Notes under the pieces: model-generated | Told to the model about the DNA's origin: nothing | The model's database searches: none | What the model saw: the letters and a program-made list of their open reading frames with translations, nothing else | Shown here: positions 45,037 through 54,436 of the stretch, piece after piece | Numbering within the stretch: position 1 is the stretch's first letter | How the letters are laid out: each line of letters opens with the position of its first letter | Translations under genes and position numbers: made by a program | From: PSRJ01 sp963825305 | Lineage (GTDB): Bacteria > Acidobacteriota > Terriglobia > Bryobacterales > Bryobacteraceae | Assembly: GCA_963825305.1 (NCBI GenBank) | Contig: CAWGTA010000009.1 | Span: 248,001-312,000 of the forward strand | DNA length: 64,000 nucleotides | Direction of reading: 5' to 3'

Positions 45037-46161
45037 ATGCAACGAATGATCCTTGGCACCGTGGTGGGCCTGCTCGGCGTCGTGTTGGCCGGCGGCCAGA
45101 CCACGCAACAACAGAAGCCTTTGATGTCCGAAGAGGCCTTCAAGAACGTGAAGGTACTCAAAGGAATTCCCGTGAGCGAGTTCATGGCGACCATGGGTTT
45201 CTTCTCGGCCTCTCTGGGCGAGAACTGCACACATTGCCACGTGGAGGAGAGCGGCGGCAACTGGGAAAAGTACGCCGACGACAACGCCAACAAGGAGACG
45301 GCGCGCCGCATGATCGGGATGATGGCCGCCATCAACAAGAGCTATTTCGGCGGACGGCGCGTGGTTACCTGCTATTCCTGCCATCGCGGCTTGGATCGGC
45401 CCAAGGTCATCCCGGTTCTAGCCGAACTGTACGGCCCCCCGCTTCCGCAAGGGCCGGACGAGATCACCGAACAAGCTCCCAAGGCGCCACCGGCCGATCA
45501 GGTACTGGACAAATTTATTCAGGCTCTGGGCGGTGCGCAGAAGTTGGCCGGCCTCACTAGCTTTATCGCTAAGGGGACCAGCCAGGCGTACGGCGAGACC
45601 GACAAGTACCCCGTCGAGCTGTTTGCGAAAGCTCCGGCGCAGCGCACGTTAATCGTCCACACACCGAACGGGGACGCCACCACCACCTACGATGGCCGCG
45701 CCGGTTGGACCGCGGCGCCCGCCACAGATCGGCCGGTGCCCCTGCTCTCACTGAGCGGTGGGGATTTGGACGCCGCCAGGTTGGACGCGGACCTGACGTT
45801 TCCTGCCCGCATCCAGCAAACCCTCACGGAATGGCGGGTCGGCGTGCCGGATACCATCGATAATCGCGCGGTCCAGGTGGTCCAGGGTAGGAGCGCTGCG
45901 CGGACACCGGTGCGCTTATTCTTCGATAAGGAGTCGGGCCTTCTGGTGCGACTGATCCGCTATACCGACTCGCCAGTCGGCCTCAATCCTACGCAGATCG
46001 ACTACGCCGACTATCGCGAGGTCGCGGGAGTGAAGATGCCCTTCCACTGGACCGTGACCTGGTTGGACGGGCGGTCGATTATTGAGCTGACCGAGGTGCA
46101 GCCGAACGTTCCAGTGGATGCGGTGAAGTTCGCCAAACCGGCTACGCCAAGCGCGCGCTAG
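45037..46161 (+). CDS. Exported multiheme-type c cytochrome (reaction-centre cytochrome c domain)
   Basis: This is a 374-residue exported protein with a signal (MILGTVVGLLGVVLAGG). The domain with NCTHCHVEE and TCYSCHRG provides two c-heme sites (CxxCH) and matches the photosynthetic reaction-centre cytochrome c subunit family used in non-phototrophic Acidobacteria; no reaction-centre genes are present. The C-terminal 200 residues are beta-rich (FFDKESGLLVRLIRYTDS, YADYREVAGVKMPF), resembling outer-membrane-lipoprotein-like sorting domains. It is likely a periplasmic electron carrier or sensor. GGGAGG lies about 4 bases before the ATG. Confidence 0.82.
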   Translation: MQRMILGTVVGLLGVVLAGGQTTQQQKPLMSEEAFKNVKVLKGIPVSEFMATMGFFSASLGENCTHCHVEESGGNWEKYADDNANKETARRMIGMMAAINKSYFGGRRVVTCYSCHRGLDRPKVIPVLAELYGPPLPQGPDEITEQAPKAPPADQVLDKFIQALGGAQKLAGLTSFIAKGTSQAYGETDKYPVELFAKAPAQRTLIVHTPNGDATTTYDGRAGWTAAPATDRPVPLLSLSGGDLDAARLDADLTFPARIQQTLTEWRVGVPDTIDNRAVQVVQGRSAARTPVRLFFDKESGLLVRLIRYTDSPVGLNPTQIDYADYREVAGVKMPFHWTVTWLDGRSIIELTEVQPNVPVDAVKFAKPATPSAR

Positions 46162-46221
46162 CTAACGCTACGTATCGACGGGGACCAAATTATCGGCCGC
46201 GGTTATAAATGTCGTCCCGTT

Positions 46222-46464
46222 TCAGACGCTTCGACGCATCGAAACCCTCAGTAGGGGTGGATCTTCTTTCCACTTCTCGAACGCTTCCCAATACTCACCG
46301 AGGCGCCGCATTCCGTCTTCCAGCATGCGCCCAACCAGCTTGGACACCGTCGTGTTTTTCTCCGAGGCCATCTTGCTCGCCCACCGCGTCGCTTCCTCGC
46401 TCACCGCTCGAACGCATACTCCGGCCGCTCTGCCGTATAATCGGTTAGGGCACTCCCCAACCAA
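46222..46464 (-). CDS. Putative ribbon-helix-helix antitoxin, orphan
   Basis: The segment VSEEATRWASKMASEKNTTV, then SKLVGRMLEDGMRRLG, looks like a short RHH DNA-binding antitoxin. The frame starts at a TTG, and the first 15 residues (from MVGECPNRLYGRA) look non-native, so the true start is unclear. No toxin (PIN or RelE type) follows on either side. It lies antisense to the upstream region of korA and may be a leftover of a toxin-antitoxin pair. Confidence 0.5.
   Translation of the reverse strand: MVGECPNRLYGRAAGVCVRAVSEEATRWASKMASEKNTTVSKLVGRMLEDGMRRLGEYWEAFEKWKEDPPLLRVSMRRSV
46436..46441 (+). promoter_or_regulatory. Candidate -10 box for korAB
   Basis: A perfect TATAAT lies 35 bases upstream of the korA GTG. 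No good -35 hexamer is found 16-18 bases upstream, so this is only a weak promoter call. Confidence 0.3.
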
Positions 46465-46476
46465 GGAACCCGATCG

Positions 46477-48321
46477 GTGTCGACAATAGAGGTCTCCCCG
46501 CTCGCGCCCTCTTCCGGCGCATCCGGCCAGCCTAAAACCAACGATTTCAGCTTACAGGTCGCGACAGTGAACGGATCGGGCAGCCAGACTGCCAATACCG
46601 TTCTCATGCGCACGATCTTTCAAATGGGCATCCCCGTGTCCGGGAAAAACATGTTTCCCTCGAACATCGCCGGGCTGCCCACGTGGTTCACCATACGCGC
46701 CAGCCATCAGGGCTATGTCGGGCGCCGCAAGGAAGTCGACTTCCTGGTGGCGATGAACCCGGAAACAGCGCGGGAAGATGTGTTGAACCTGGAGCCGGGC
46801 GCCGCAGTGGTCTATGACGAGCCGCTGCAACTTCGCACCTTGCGCGACGACCTGCACTTCTACCCGGTGCCGTTCGACAAGCTGGTGGCGCCGGTTTGTC
46901 CCGAAGCCAAGCTGCGCAAGCTAGTGCGCAACATGATCTACGACGGCGTGGTCGCGTGGCTGCTCTCGCTCGAAATGCCGGAGGTGTACAAGGCGCTGGT
47001 CAAGCAGTTCGGCAAGCGCAAGGCCAAAGCCGCGGAGTTGAATTGGGGAGCCGCGCAGGCCGGCTACGATTGGGCCGCCAAGACTCTGACGAAAACCGAT
47101 CCCTACCGCGCCGAACGGATGAACCTGACGGCCGGCAAAGTGATCATCGACGGCAACTCGGCCTGCGCGCTGGGTGCCATGTTCGCCGGAGTTACGGTGG
47201 TGACGTGGTATCCCATCACGCCCTCGTCGTCGCTGGTAGAATCTCTGATCGCCTACGCCAAACGGTACCGGCACGAACCGGGCACCGGCAAGGCCACCTA
47301 CGCTATTGTGCAGGCCGAGGATGAACTGGCATCCATCGGCATGGCGCTCAGCGCGGGTTGGGCGGGCGCGCGGTCGATGACTGCCACGGCCGGCCCGGGC
47401 ATTTCCCTGATGTCGGAGTTCATCGGTCTCGGCTACTATGCCGAGCTGCCGGTGGTGATCTTCGATATCGAACGCGTAGGTCCGTCCACTGGATTGCCTA
47501 CGCGCACCGCGCAAGGCGACATCCTCAAGAACGCGCTCCTGTCGCACGGCGACACCCGGCATCCTCTGTTCTTCCCCTCCTCGCCCGAGGAATGTTTTTC
47601 CATGAGCATCGACGCTTTCGAGTTCGCCGAGCAGTTCCAGACTCCCGTTTTCGTGATGAGCGACCTGGACCTGGGAATGAACTCCTGGATGGCTGACCCG
47701 TTCCCCTATCCTGAGAAACCCATCCGGCGCGGCAAGGTGCTGAGCGCGGAAGACCTGCAGAAGCTCGGCGGGTTCGCGCGCTATAAAGACGTGGATGGCG
47801 ACGGCATCGGTTACCGTACCCTGCCCGGCACCAGACACCAGTCCGCGGCGTACTTCACGCGCGGCAGCGGCCACAACGAGAAGGCCCAGTACACCGAACG
47901 GGAAGACGATTACATCAACAATATGGACCGGCTGGCGCACAAGTTTGAGACCATGCGCCGGCACGTGCCTGCGCCCGTGGTCCGGATCAACGACCGGGCG
48001 AAGATCGGCTTCGTCGCAGTGGGTACCTCCGACTACGCCGTGCGCGAAAGCGCCGACCAACTGCGGCAGGAATACGATATCGAATCCAGTTATATGCGGC
48101 TCCGGGCCTATCCATTCACGCCGGAGCTGGCGGATTTCATCCGGCGGCATGAGCGGATCTATGTCGTAGACCAGAACCGCGACGCCCAGTTGCTGTCCCT
48201 GATGCGCCTGGAGTTTGAACCCGAGCTCATCGCCAAGCTGCGCAGCGTGCGCTACTACGGTGGCATGCCGCTGGATGCGCGCACCATCACCGATGAAGTG
48301 GTCAAACAGGAGAGGAAATGA
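46477..48321 (+). CDS. korA: 2-oxoacid:ferredoxin oxidoreductase, alpha (gamma-alpha fused) subunit
   Basis: This is a 614-residue subunit. The N-terminal gamma-type domain (VNGSGSQTANTVLMRTIFQM) carries the coenzyme A-facing part, and the alpha domain follows (GNSACALGAMFAGVTVVTWY, ITPSSSLVESL, AEDELASIGMALSAGWAGAR, MTATAGPGISLMSEFIGL). With KorB it decarboxylates 2-oxoglutarate or a related 2-oxoacid to acyl-CoA, reducing ferredoxin. The start is GTG 46477. It overlaps korB by ATGA. The 2-oxoglutarate specificity is the usual annotation, not proven here. Confidence 0.88.
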   Translation: MSTIEVSPLAPSSGASGQPKTNDFSLQVATVNGSGSQTANTVLMRTIFQMGIPVSGKNMFPSNIAGLPTWFTIRASHQGYVGRRKEVDFLVAMNPETAREDVLNLEPGAAVVYDEPLQLRTLRDDLHFYPVPFDKLVAPVCPEAKLRKLVRNMIYDGVVAWLLSLEMPEVYKALVKQFGKRKAKAAELNWGAAQAGYDWAAKTLTKTDPYRAERMNLTAGKVIIDGNSACALGAMFAGVTVVTWYPITPSSSLVESLIAYAKRYRHEPGTGKATYAIVQAEDELASIGMALSAGWAGARSMTATAGPGISLMSEFIGLGYYAELPVVIFDIERVGPSTGLPTRTAQGDILKNALLSHGDTRHPLFFPSSPEECFSMSIDAFEFAEQFQTPVFVMSDLDLGMNSWMADPFPYPEKPIRRGKVLSAEDLQKLGGFARYKDVDGDGIGYRTLPGTRHQSAAYFTRGSGHNEKAQYTEREDDYINNMDRLAHKFETMRRHVPAPVVRINDRAKIGFVAVGTSDYAVRESADQLRQEYDIESSYMRLRAYPFTPELADFIRRHERIYVVDQNRDAQLLSLMRLEFEPELIAKLRSVRYYGGMPLDARTITDEVVKQERK

Positions 48322-49361
48322 GCACCACCGTTACGCCCCCTTCGAAGAAGGTAAACCGGATCGGGCTGGATGTTCTAAATTACAAAGGCAGCAAGACCAC
48401 TTTGTGCGCGGGCTGCGGCCACAACGCGATTTCCGAGCGCATTGTCGAGTGCTTCTACGAGCTGGGGATCGAACCGTGGAGCGTCGCCAAGTTTTCCGGG
48501 ATCGGCTGCTCCTCCAAGTCGCCGGCTTATTTTTTGGGACAATCGCACGGTTTTAACAGCGTGCACGGGCGGATGCCGGCGGTGGCCACGGGCGCGATGC
48601 TCGCCAACCGCACCCTGTTGGGCCTGGGGGTCACGGGCGATGGCGATACGGCCTCCATCGGCCTCGGCCAGTTTATGCACATGGTGCGGCGCAACGTGCC
48701 GCTGATTTATGTGATTGAGAACAACGGCGTTTATGGGTTGACGAAGGGACAATTCTCCGCCACCGCCGACATCGGGTCGACGCTGAAGACGGGGACCCCC
48801 AATCAACTGCCGCCGTTCGACTGCTGTGCGCTCGCCTTGCAGTGGGGGGCCACGTTCGTCGCCCGCTCTTTCAGCGGCGACAAAAAACAGTTACAGAGCC
48901 TGTTGAAGGCGGCCATCGCCCACAACGGCCTTACCGTGATCGACATCATTTCGCCCTGCGTAACCTTCAACGACCACGATGGCTCGACCAAGAGCTACTC
49001 CTACGTGAAAGACCACGAAGAGGCGTTGCACGAGCTGGACTTTGTGCCGTTCTTCGAGGACATCTCGGTAGAAATCGGGGAAGGCGAGGTGCGGGATGTT
49101 GCGTTACACGACGGATCGCACCTGAAGATCCGCAAGCTGGATCGCGATTACGATCCCACCAGCCGCATAGCGGCTCTGGCCGCCTTGGAAGAGGCCGAGG
49201 CGAAGGGCGAAGTTCTGACCGGAGTGCTTTACGTGAACACCGCTAGTCCGAACTTCATAGACGTACTAAATCTAGTGGACCAGCCGTTAGCTACCCTGCC
49301 GGAGAGTGTGGTCCGGCCGTCTCATGCCGCCCTCGATGAGATTATGGAGGAACTCCGATAG
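48318..49361 (+). CDS. korB: 2-oxoacid:ferredoxin oxidoreductase, beta subunit
   Basis: This is a 347-residue thiamine-diphosphate-binding subunit. Cluster and TPP motifs are TLCAGCGHNAISERIVECF, SGIGCSSKSPAYF, VTGDGDTASIGLGQFMH and ENNGVYGLTKGQFSAT. The cysteines of CAGCGH, GIGCSS and the later SPCVTF can bind the 4Fe-4S cluster. It overlaps korA by four bases, and the two form the complete alpha/beta enzyme of the two-subunit type. A terminator-like hairpin lies about 100 bases downstream. Confidence 0.88.
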   Translation: MSTTVTPPSKKVNRIGLDVLNYKGSKTTLCAGCGHNAISERIVECFYELGIEPWSVAKFSGIGCSSKSPAYFLGQSHGFNSVHGRMPAVATGAMLANRTLLGLGVTGDGDTASIGLGQFMHMVRRNVPLIYVIENNGVYGLTKGQFSATADIGSTLKTGTPNQLPPFDCCALALQWGATFVARSFSGDKKQLQSLLKAAIAHNGLTVIDIISPCVTFNDHDGSTKSYSYVKDHEEALHELDFVPFFEDISVEIGEGEVRDVALHDGSHLKIRKLDRDYDPTSRIAALAALEEAEAKGEVLTGVLYVNTASPNFIDVLNLVDQPLATLPESVVRPSHAALDEIMEELR

Positions 49362-49465
49362 CGGATCGGCCATTTCTGAGGAAGGGGCAGGGTTGATTTG
49401 ACTGAAACCAGATGTTAATATCAACACGGTCTGTCATCCTCCGAGACAGATTGCAGTAGACTTCC

Positions 49466-49497
49466 AGCCCTGCGCTTCTTAGCGTGGGGCTTTTTTT
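49466..49497 (+). terminator. Rho-independent terminator after korAB
   Basis: AGCCCTGCGCT and AGCGTGGGGCT form an 11-base-pair stem with two G-U pairs and a TCTT loop, followed by seven T. It lies between korB and the sigma factor gene, where the korAB transcript should end. Confidence 0.75.
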
Positions 49498-49576
49498 GTT
49501 GGCGCTAATACGGGGAAGGCGTACGCGTCTAGTCGTCAGGGGATCAAAGCCAAGGTCCCGCTGAAGGACTGATAGG

Positions 49577-50134
49577 ATGGAAGCGCAAGTGGCAGCCCCC
49601 ATGCAACCGGTCTCATTGCCCGTGGCGGACCTGGAGCGGATCTTTCGCGAGAACCATGCCGCTGTGTTCCGTGCTGCTTACCGGGTCACGGGCAATGCCC
49701 ACGATGCCGAGGACGTGCTGCAAACCGTGTTCATGCGTATGGTCAAACGAGACCCGGCGGCCGAACCGGTCGACAACATGCCGAGTTTCCTGCACAAGGC
49801 TGCTGTGAACGCGGCGCTCGACGTGGTGCGGACCCGCCAGCACGTGCGGCAGGTGCCTCTGGATGAGTTGGAGCCGGTTTTGGCGGAATCTGCGCACCGG
49901 CGGCCCGATCGCTTGCAAACGTCCGGCGAGATCCGTGAGTGGTTACGGGGCGCACTCGCGCGCTTGAATCCGCGGATCGCGCGGATGTTCGTCCTGCGGT
50001 TTTTTGAGGGGAAGGATAATCCCGAGATCGCGCGCCTGCTCGATACCACACCCGGCACGGTTGCGGTGACCTTGTCGCGTACGCGGGACCGGCTGGAAAA
50101 GGAATATCGATCGTATCTGGGAGGCGTGGCATGA
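49577..50134 (+). CDS. ECF-type sigma-70 factor
   Basis: This is a 185-residue extracytoplasmic-function sigma factor. Region 2 is RENHAAVFRAAYRVTGNAHD followed by AEDVLQTVFMRMV, and region 4 is LNPRIARMFVLRFFEGKDNP, EIARLLDTTPGTVAVTLSRT. It directs RNA polymerase to a small regulon. It overlaps the downstream FecR-type gene by ATGA, which suggests that protein is its anti-sigma or regulator. The downstream ABC genes are candidate targets. Confidence 0.9.
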   Translation: MEAQVAAPMQPVSLPVADLERIFRENHAAVFRAAYRVTGNAHDAEDVLQTVFMRMVKRDPAAEPVDNMPSFLHKAAVNAALDVVRTRQHVRQVPLDELEPVLAESAHRRPDRLQTSGEIREWLRGALARLNPRIARMFVLRFFEGKDNPEIARLLDTTPGTVAVTLSRTRDRLEKEYRSYLGGVA

Positions 50135-52515
50135 ACCCTGACAACAATCAATTTGACCTCGCCCTGGAGCAAGCTTCCGCGCAGATTCGCGGCGAAGAGA
50201 TTCCCGATGCGGTGGTCGACGCGGCCGCCCGGCGGGTTTGGGCGCGGCTGTCCGACCCGGCGGCGCACCCGTCCGAGCATATTCGCACGTGTGCAGATTT
50301 CCAGGCGCTGCTGCCGGACTTCCGTGCGGGGCGTTTGCCCGAAGCGCGCGCTCTGCTGGTCCAGGATCACCTGCATGAATGCGTGGTTTGCCGCCACGTG
50401 GCGGAAGGCAAGGTAGTGACCATGCCCGTCCAGGCCGCGCCGCGGACGAATCACACCGCGCGGTGGGCCGTGGCCGCGGGCGTGATGGCCGCGGGCGGGC
50501 TGGTGGTGTGGCTTTCCATCGCTCAGTTCGGACACGGCTCGGGACGCGCCATTGTTCAGACGGTGAATGGGACGCTTTACGAGGTGTCGCCCGCGGGTCT
50601 CCGCGTGATGGCCGCGGGGGAGGTGCTGCGCTACGGCGTCGAAATCCGCACCGCCCGCGATTCCGATGCGATGCTGGCGCTGAGCGATGGCTCGGTAGTC
50701 GAGATGCGCGAGCGCTCGGATTTTTCGACCGAGCAAGCCGGTGGTGATGTCACGGTTCACCTGGATCACGGCAGCATCATTGTGCAGGCAGCCAAACGGC
50801 GTTCGGGCCACCTCTACGTGGCCACGGCCGATTGCCGCGTGGCCGTCACCGGCACGGTTTTCAGCGTAAGCAGCGGCATTAGCGGCTCGCGCGTTTCCGT
50901 GATGGAAGGCGAAGTGCACCTGACGCACGACAATCAGGAGCAGGTGCTGCACCCCGGGGAACAGGGTTCTACCGGCGATCGCCTGGAAGCGGTTTCGGTG
51001 CGGCAGGATATGTCGTGGAGCCGCAATGCGGCGTTGCAACGCCAGTTGGCGGCGTTGCGCGACAACCTCAATCAACTGCACATGCCTCAAGTGCGGTACT
51101 CCAGCCGGCTGCTGGGACTGCTGCCTGCCTCGACCGTGTTCTACGCGAGCGTGCCCAACCTGGCACAGTATCTGGGCGATGCCGAATCGGTATTCCAGCG
51201 CCAGGCGGCCGATAGCGCGGAACTGCGCGCGTGGCTCTCCGGTCCGGGATCGGGCACGCAAGCGGTCCTGGAAAAGTTACGAGCGGCCAACGAATACCTG
51301 GGAGACGAAATCGTCATTTTCGGTACTCCGGAAACGGCCGGACCAGTGTTTCTTGCGGAAGTGAAGCGCGAAGGTTTTCCCGAATTCCTGAAGAAGACGG
51401 GCCTGCCGCTGGCGGTGGAGACTCGTTCGGGAATGGTGCTGTTCGGTCCGCGGAAAGAAGCGCTCGAGGGCGCTCTCGATTCGGGTTTCCAGAAGACCCC
51501 GTTCTATACGCAAATCGCGGAGGCCTATCGGGAGGGCGCCGGCCTTTTGTTGTGCGCCGACTTGTCCCACATGGGGCCGCAGCCCGCGCCCGCCGGCGTT
51601 CGCTACCTGATCGCCGAACAGAAGGAAATCGACCACCGTATGGAGACGCGCGCGGCCGTGGCGTTCGATGGCCCGCGCACAGGCGTGGCTGCCTGGCTCG
51701 CGCCGCCATCGCCCATGGGCGCGCTCGATTACGTTTCGTCGGATGCCACCTTCGTCTCCGCCTTCGCGGTGACCAGCCCGGCCGCCATCCTGGAACATCA
51801 GCCGGAAGTCACGCTCCCGCAGCCCGGGTTCGATCTGCTGAAGGAAGCGGCGTCCACTCTGGGCGGCGAGTTCGCCCTGGCTCTCGATGGCTCGCCCTTC
51901 CCGGTGCCTTCGTGGAAACTGGTGGCCGAGGTCTACGACCCCGCGCGATTCCAGACGGCGCTCGGCAAGTTTGTGGCCGAGTATAGCCGCGATGCCGTGG
52001 CCCACGGCCGGAAGCCGCCGATCACCGCGCAGGAGACCGTCGACGGCCGCACCTATTACACGCTCGCCGGTGCGGACACAGGCCCGCTCACGGAGGCGCA
52101 CTACACCTTTGCCAGCGGCTACCTGATCGCAGCGCCCACCCGCGCCCTGCTCGTCCGCGCCCTGGAGACCAAGACCAACGGCACAGGGATCGTGCACTCT
52201 CCGGTGTTCGCCAGGATGCTCCCGCGCGATCCGCACACCAACTTCTCGGCGGTGGTGTTCCAGAACCTCGGTACCACGCTGGCTCCGTTTGCGGGCCTGC
52301 TGGGTGGCCAGGCAGCGCAGAGCATGGGGAATCTCCAGCCTTCCCTCATCGCGGCCTATGCCGATTCGGACCGCATCTCGCTGGCCAGCGGCGGCGATCT
52401 GCTGGGCATGAAACTCAACACCTTCCTGAGCGGCAGTATGGCCGGCATGGTGGGAAACGCTTTGCCGTGGTCGCAAGTCATGGGAACAAAGCGGGAGAAA
52501 GTTCCGTCTCGATAG
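50131..52515 (+). CDS. FecR-domain membrane protein, putative anti-sigma regulator
   Basis: This is a 794-residue protein. The cytoplasmic start has a zinc-finger-like anti-sigma motif (DHLHECVVCRHV, an H-x3-C-x2-C pattern). One transmembrane helix (WAVAAGVMAAGGLVVWLSI) is followed by a FecR domain (ATADCRVAVTGTVFSVSSG, GEVHLTHDNQEQVLHPGEQG). The long C-terminal part (LLPASTVFYASVPNLAQYLG and further repeats) resembles proteins annotated DUF3352, of unknown role, and is probably periplasmic. It would bind the adjacent sigma factor until an envelope signal arrives. The start overlaps the sigma gene. Confidence 0.78.
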   Translation: MNPDNNQFDLALEQASAQIRGEEIPDAVVDAAARRVWARLSDPAAHPSEHIRTCADFQALLPDFRAGRLPEARALLVQDHLHECVVCRHVAEGKVVTMPVQAAPRTNHTARWAVAAGVMAAGGLVVWLSIAQFGHGSGRAIVQTVNGTLYEVSPAGLRVMAAGEVLRYGVEIRTARDSDAMLALSDGSVVEMRERSDFSTEQAGGDVTVHLDHGSIIVQAAKRRSGHLYVATADCRVAVTGTVFSVSSGISGSRVSVMEGEVHLTHDNQEQVLHPGEQGSTGDRLEAVSVRQDMSWSRNAALQRQLAALRDNLNQLHMPQVRYSSRLLGLLPASTVFYASVPNLAQYLGDAESVFQRQAADSAELRAWLSGPGSGTQAVLEKLRAANEYLGDEIVIFGTPETAGPVFLAEVKREGFPEFLKKTGLPLAVETRSGMVLFGPRKEALEGALDSGFQKTPFYTQIAEAYREGAGLLLCADLSHMGPQPAPAGVRYLIAEQKEIDHRMETRAAVAFDGPRTGVAAWLAPPSPMGALDYVSSDATFVSAFAVTSPAAILEHQPEVTLPQPGFDLLKEAASTLGGEFALALDGSPFPVPSWKLVAEVYDPARFQTALGKFVAEYSRDAVAHGRKPPITAQETVDGRTYYTLAGADTGPLTEAHYTFASGYLIAAPTRALLVRALETKTNGTGIVHSPVFARMLPRDPHTNFSAVVFQNLGTTLAPFAGLLGGQAAQSMGNLQPSLIAAYADSDRISLASGGDLLGMKLNTFLSGSMAGMVGNALPWSQVMGTKREKVPSR

Positions 52516-52564
52516 AATGTGGAGATCGGCCCTGCGGGGCCGCCGCTCTGCCTTCGCGTGACGT

Positions 52565-53506
52565 ATGACGGATCCGGTAATCGAGCTCGATGGTCTCGAA
52601 GTCTGCTTCGGCGGTCGGCCCATTCTCAACAAGCTGAAGGGTTCTCTCACCGGCCGGTCCATCGGCCTGCTGGGGCCCAATGGCGCGGGCAAATCCACGT
52701 TGCTCAATACGCTGCTCGGGTTTCACCAGCCCAGCGCAGGCACAGCCCGGGTGCTGGGGCACGACGTCCGCACGCATGCCCGCGAGGTGCGCGCGCTCAT
52801 CGGCTACATGCCGGAAAACGACGCCTTCATTGCCTCCATGAGCGGCGTCCGCTTCGTGCGGCTCATGGCGGAATTGTCGGGTCTGCCTTCAGAGCAGGCG
52901 CTGGAGCGCGCCCACGAGGCATTTTTCTATGTGGGGCTGGGCGAGGTTCGCTATCGCGCGCTGGGCACTTACTCGCTGGGCATGAAGCAGGCGGCCAAAT
53001 TGGCCCAGGCCATCGCGCACGGGCCGAAGATTCTGTTTCTGGACGAGCCGACCAACGGACTGGACCCGCCGGCGCGCACGCGCATGATCCAGCTCATCCA
53101 GGAAATTCGCGACCGCGGCGATCTCTCTCTGATTCTCTCCTCGCACCTGCTGCGCGATGTGGAAGAGTGTTGCGACCAGGTGCTCATTTTGAAAGACGGC
53201 AACATCGCCGCCTATTGCAATCTGGAAGAGGAGCGCCGCGCCAATCGCCGCTTCCTGGAAGTGGAGACGCGCAGCGATGGCGCACCCTCCAACTGCTTCC
53301 TCGAAGCCCTGGAGAAGCTCGGCTGCGAGACCGCGCAAGGAGCGCAAGGCCGCATCAAGCTGGTGCTGCCGGAAGGACTGGAGGTCCGGCGGCTGTACGC
53401 CGTGGCCGCCGAACAGAACGTGCAGATCCGCCGCCTCAACCGCAAACGCGATTCGCTGGAGGACATCTTCCTCAAAGCTATGGAGACTGGCAATGGCCGT
53501 TTATAA
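52565..53506 (+). CDS. ABC transporter ATPase (CcmA/NatA type)
   Basis: This is a 313-residue ATPase. Walker A is GPNGAGKSTLLN, the signature is YSLGMKQAAKLAQAIA, Walker B is ILFLDEPTNGLDPP, and the switch histidine is in SSHLLRDVEE. The extended C-terminus (LEVETRSDG and later LPEGLEVRRLYAVAAEQNVQ) is typical of the multidrug/lipid export subgroup. It overlaps the first permease by 14 bases. It forms one of two paired ABC exporters here. Confidence 0.9.
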   Translation: MTDPVIELDGLEVCFGGRPILNKLKGSLTGRSIGLLGPNGAGKSTLLNTLLGFHQPSAGTARVLGHDVRTHAREVRALIGYMPENDAFIASMSGVRFVRLMAELSGLPSEQALERAHEAFFYVGLGEVRYRALGTYSLGMKQAAKLAQAIAHGPKILFLDEPTNGLDPPARTRMIQLIQEIRDRGDLSLILSSHLLRDVEECCDQVLILKDGNIAAYCNLEEERRANRRFLEVETRSDGAPSNCFLEALEKLGCETAQGAQGRIKLVLPEGLEVRRLYAVAAEQNVQIRRLNRKRDSLEDIFLKAMETGNGRL

Positions 53507-54395
53507 GAAGACCTACCGGCCGTACCAGGGCGCCCTCACCGCTTCGTGGAAGCGCTTCCTGGTGATTCCGCGCTACGGTTTTCAAGATCTGCACCGCTCG
53601 CGCTTTCTGACCATCTTCTACCTGGCCAGCTTTCTCTATCCGCTGATCGCCGCGCTCATCATCTACGTCGAACATAATGTGGACGCGCTCAAGCTGGTCA
53701 ACGTGCAGAATGCCGCCAGTCTGATTCCTATCGACGAAACATTCTTCATGTCGTTCCTCGGATGGCAGTGCATGTTGGCCTTGTTCCTGTCCGCCTTCAT
53801 CGGACCGGGGCAGGTCTCGCCCGACCTCGCCAACAATGCGCTATCGCTGTACCTGGCGCGCCCGTTTTCGCGTGCCGAATATATCCTGGGCAAGCTATCC
53901 GTGCTCTGGATCCTGATGTCGCTGATGACCTGGGTGCCGGGCCTCCTGCTCTTCGGACTGGAAGGATATCTGGAGGGCCCTGCCTGGATGGCACAACACT
54001 CCCGGATCGCCGCGGGCCTGTTTCTGGGCGCCTGGGTATGGATTCTGATGCTGTCGCTGCTGGCTTTGTCGCTTTCGGCCTGGGTGAAATGGAAGCCCGC
54101 GGCGGGCGCCCTGGTGTTCGGAGTGTTCTTCGTTGCGTCGGGATTTGGCGGCGCCATTAACCAGGTGGAGGGCACCACCTGGGGATCGCTGCTCAGCATC
54201 AACACGCTGGTCGGCACCATTTGGGTGAACCTCTTTACGGGCGGCGACTCGGGGAGCAACGGCGGAGCGTTTTTCCGCGTGGCGCCCGGCCAGCACCTTC
54301 CGGCCTGGTGCTGTTGGTTCATGCTCGGCGCGATGTGCCTGGTGTTCCTGTCGATGCTGAGGCGCAAGATCCGCGGCGCGGAGGTGGTGCGATGA
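53493..54395 (+). CDS. ABC-2 type permease
   Basis: This is a 300-residue membrane protein with about six hydrophobic helices and the conserved DLANNALSLYLARPFSRAEY segment of ABC-2 permeases. It partners the preceding ATPase; the start ATG lies within the end of that gene. The substrate is unknown. The stop overlaps an in-frame ATG of the next gene (ATGA), although a later start is better there. Confidence 0.85.
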   Translation: MAVYKKTYRPYQGALTASWKRFLVIPRYGFQDLHRSRFLTIFYLASFLYPLIAALIIYVEHNVDALKLVNVQNAASLIPIDETFFMSFLGWQCMLALFLSAFIGPGQVSPDLANNALSLYLARPFSRAEYILGKLSVLWILMSLMTWVPGLLLFGLEGYLEGPAWMAQHSRIAAGLFLGAWVWILMLSLLALSLSAWVKWKPAAGALVFGVFFVASGFGGAINQVEGTTWGSLLSINTLVGTIWVNLFTGGDSGSNGGAFFRVAPGQHLPAWCCWFMLGAMCLVFLSMLRRKIRGAEVVR

Positions 54396-54436
54396 GCGTC
54401 GTTGTGGGGCGGGCCTTCCGGCCCGGAGGCGACACC

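Noticed and set aside
45037..46161. Evidence for photosynthesis from the reaction-centre cytochrome domain
   Set aside because: This domain is widespread in non-phototrophic Acidobacteria and no reaction-centre or pigment genes are present.
46921..48150. A 409-codon minus-strand frame
   Set aside because: It is antisense to korA with a composition typical of shadow frames.
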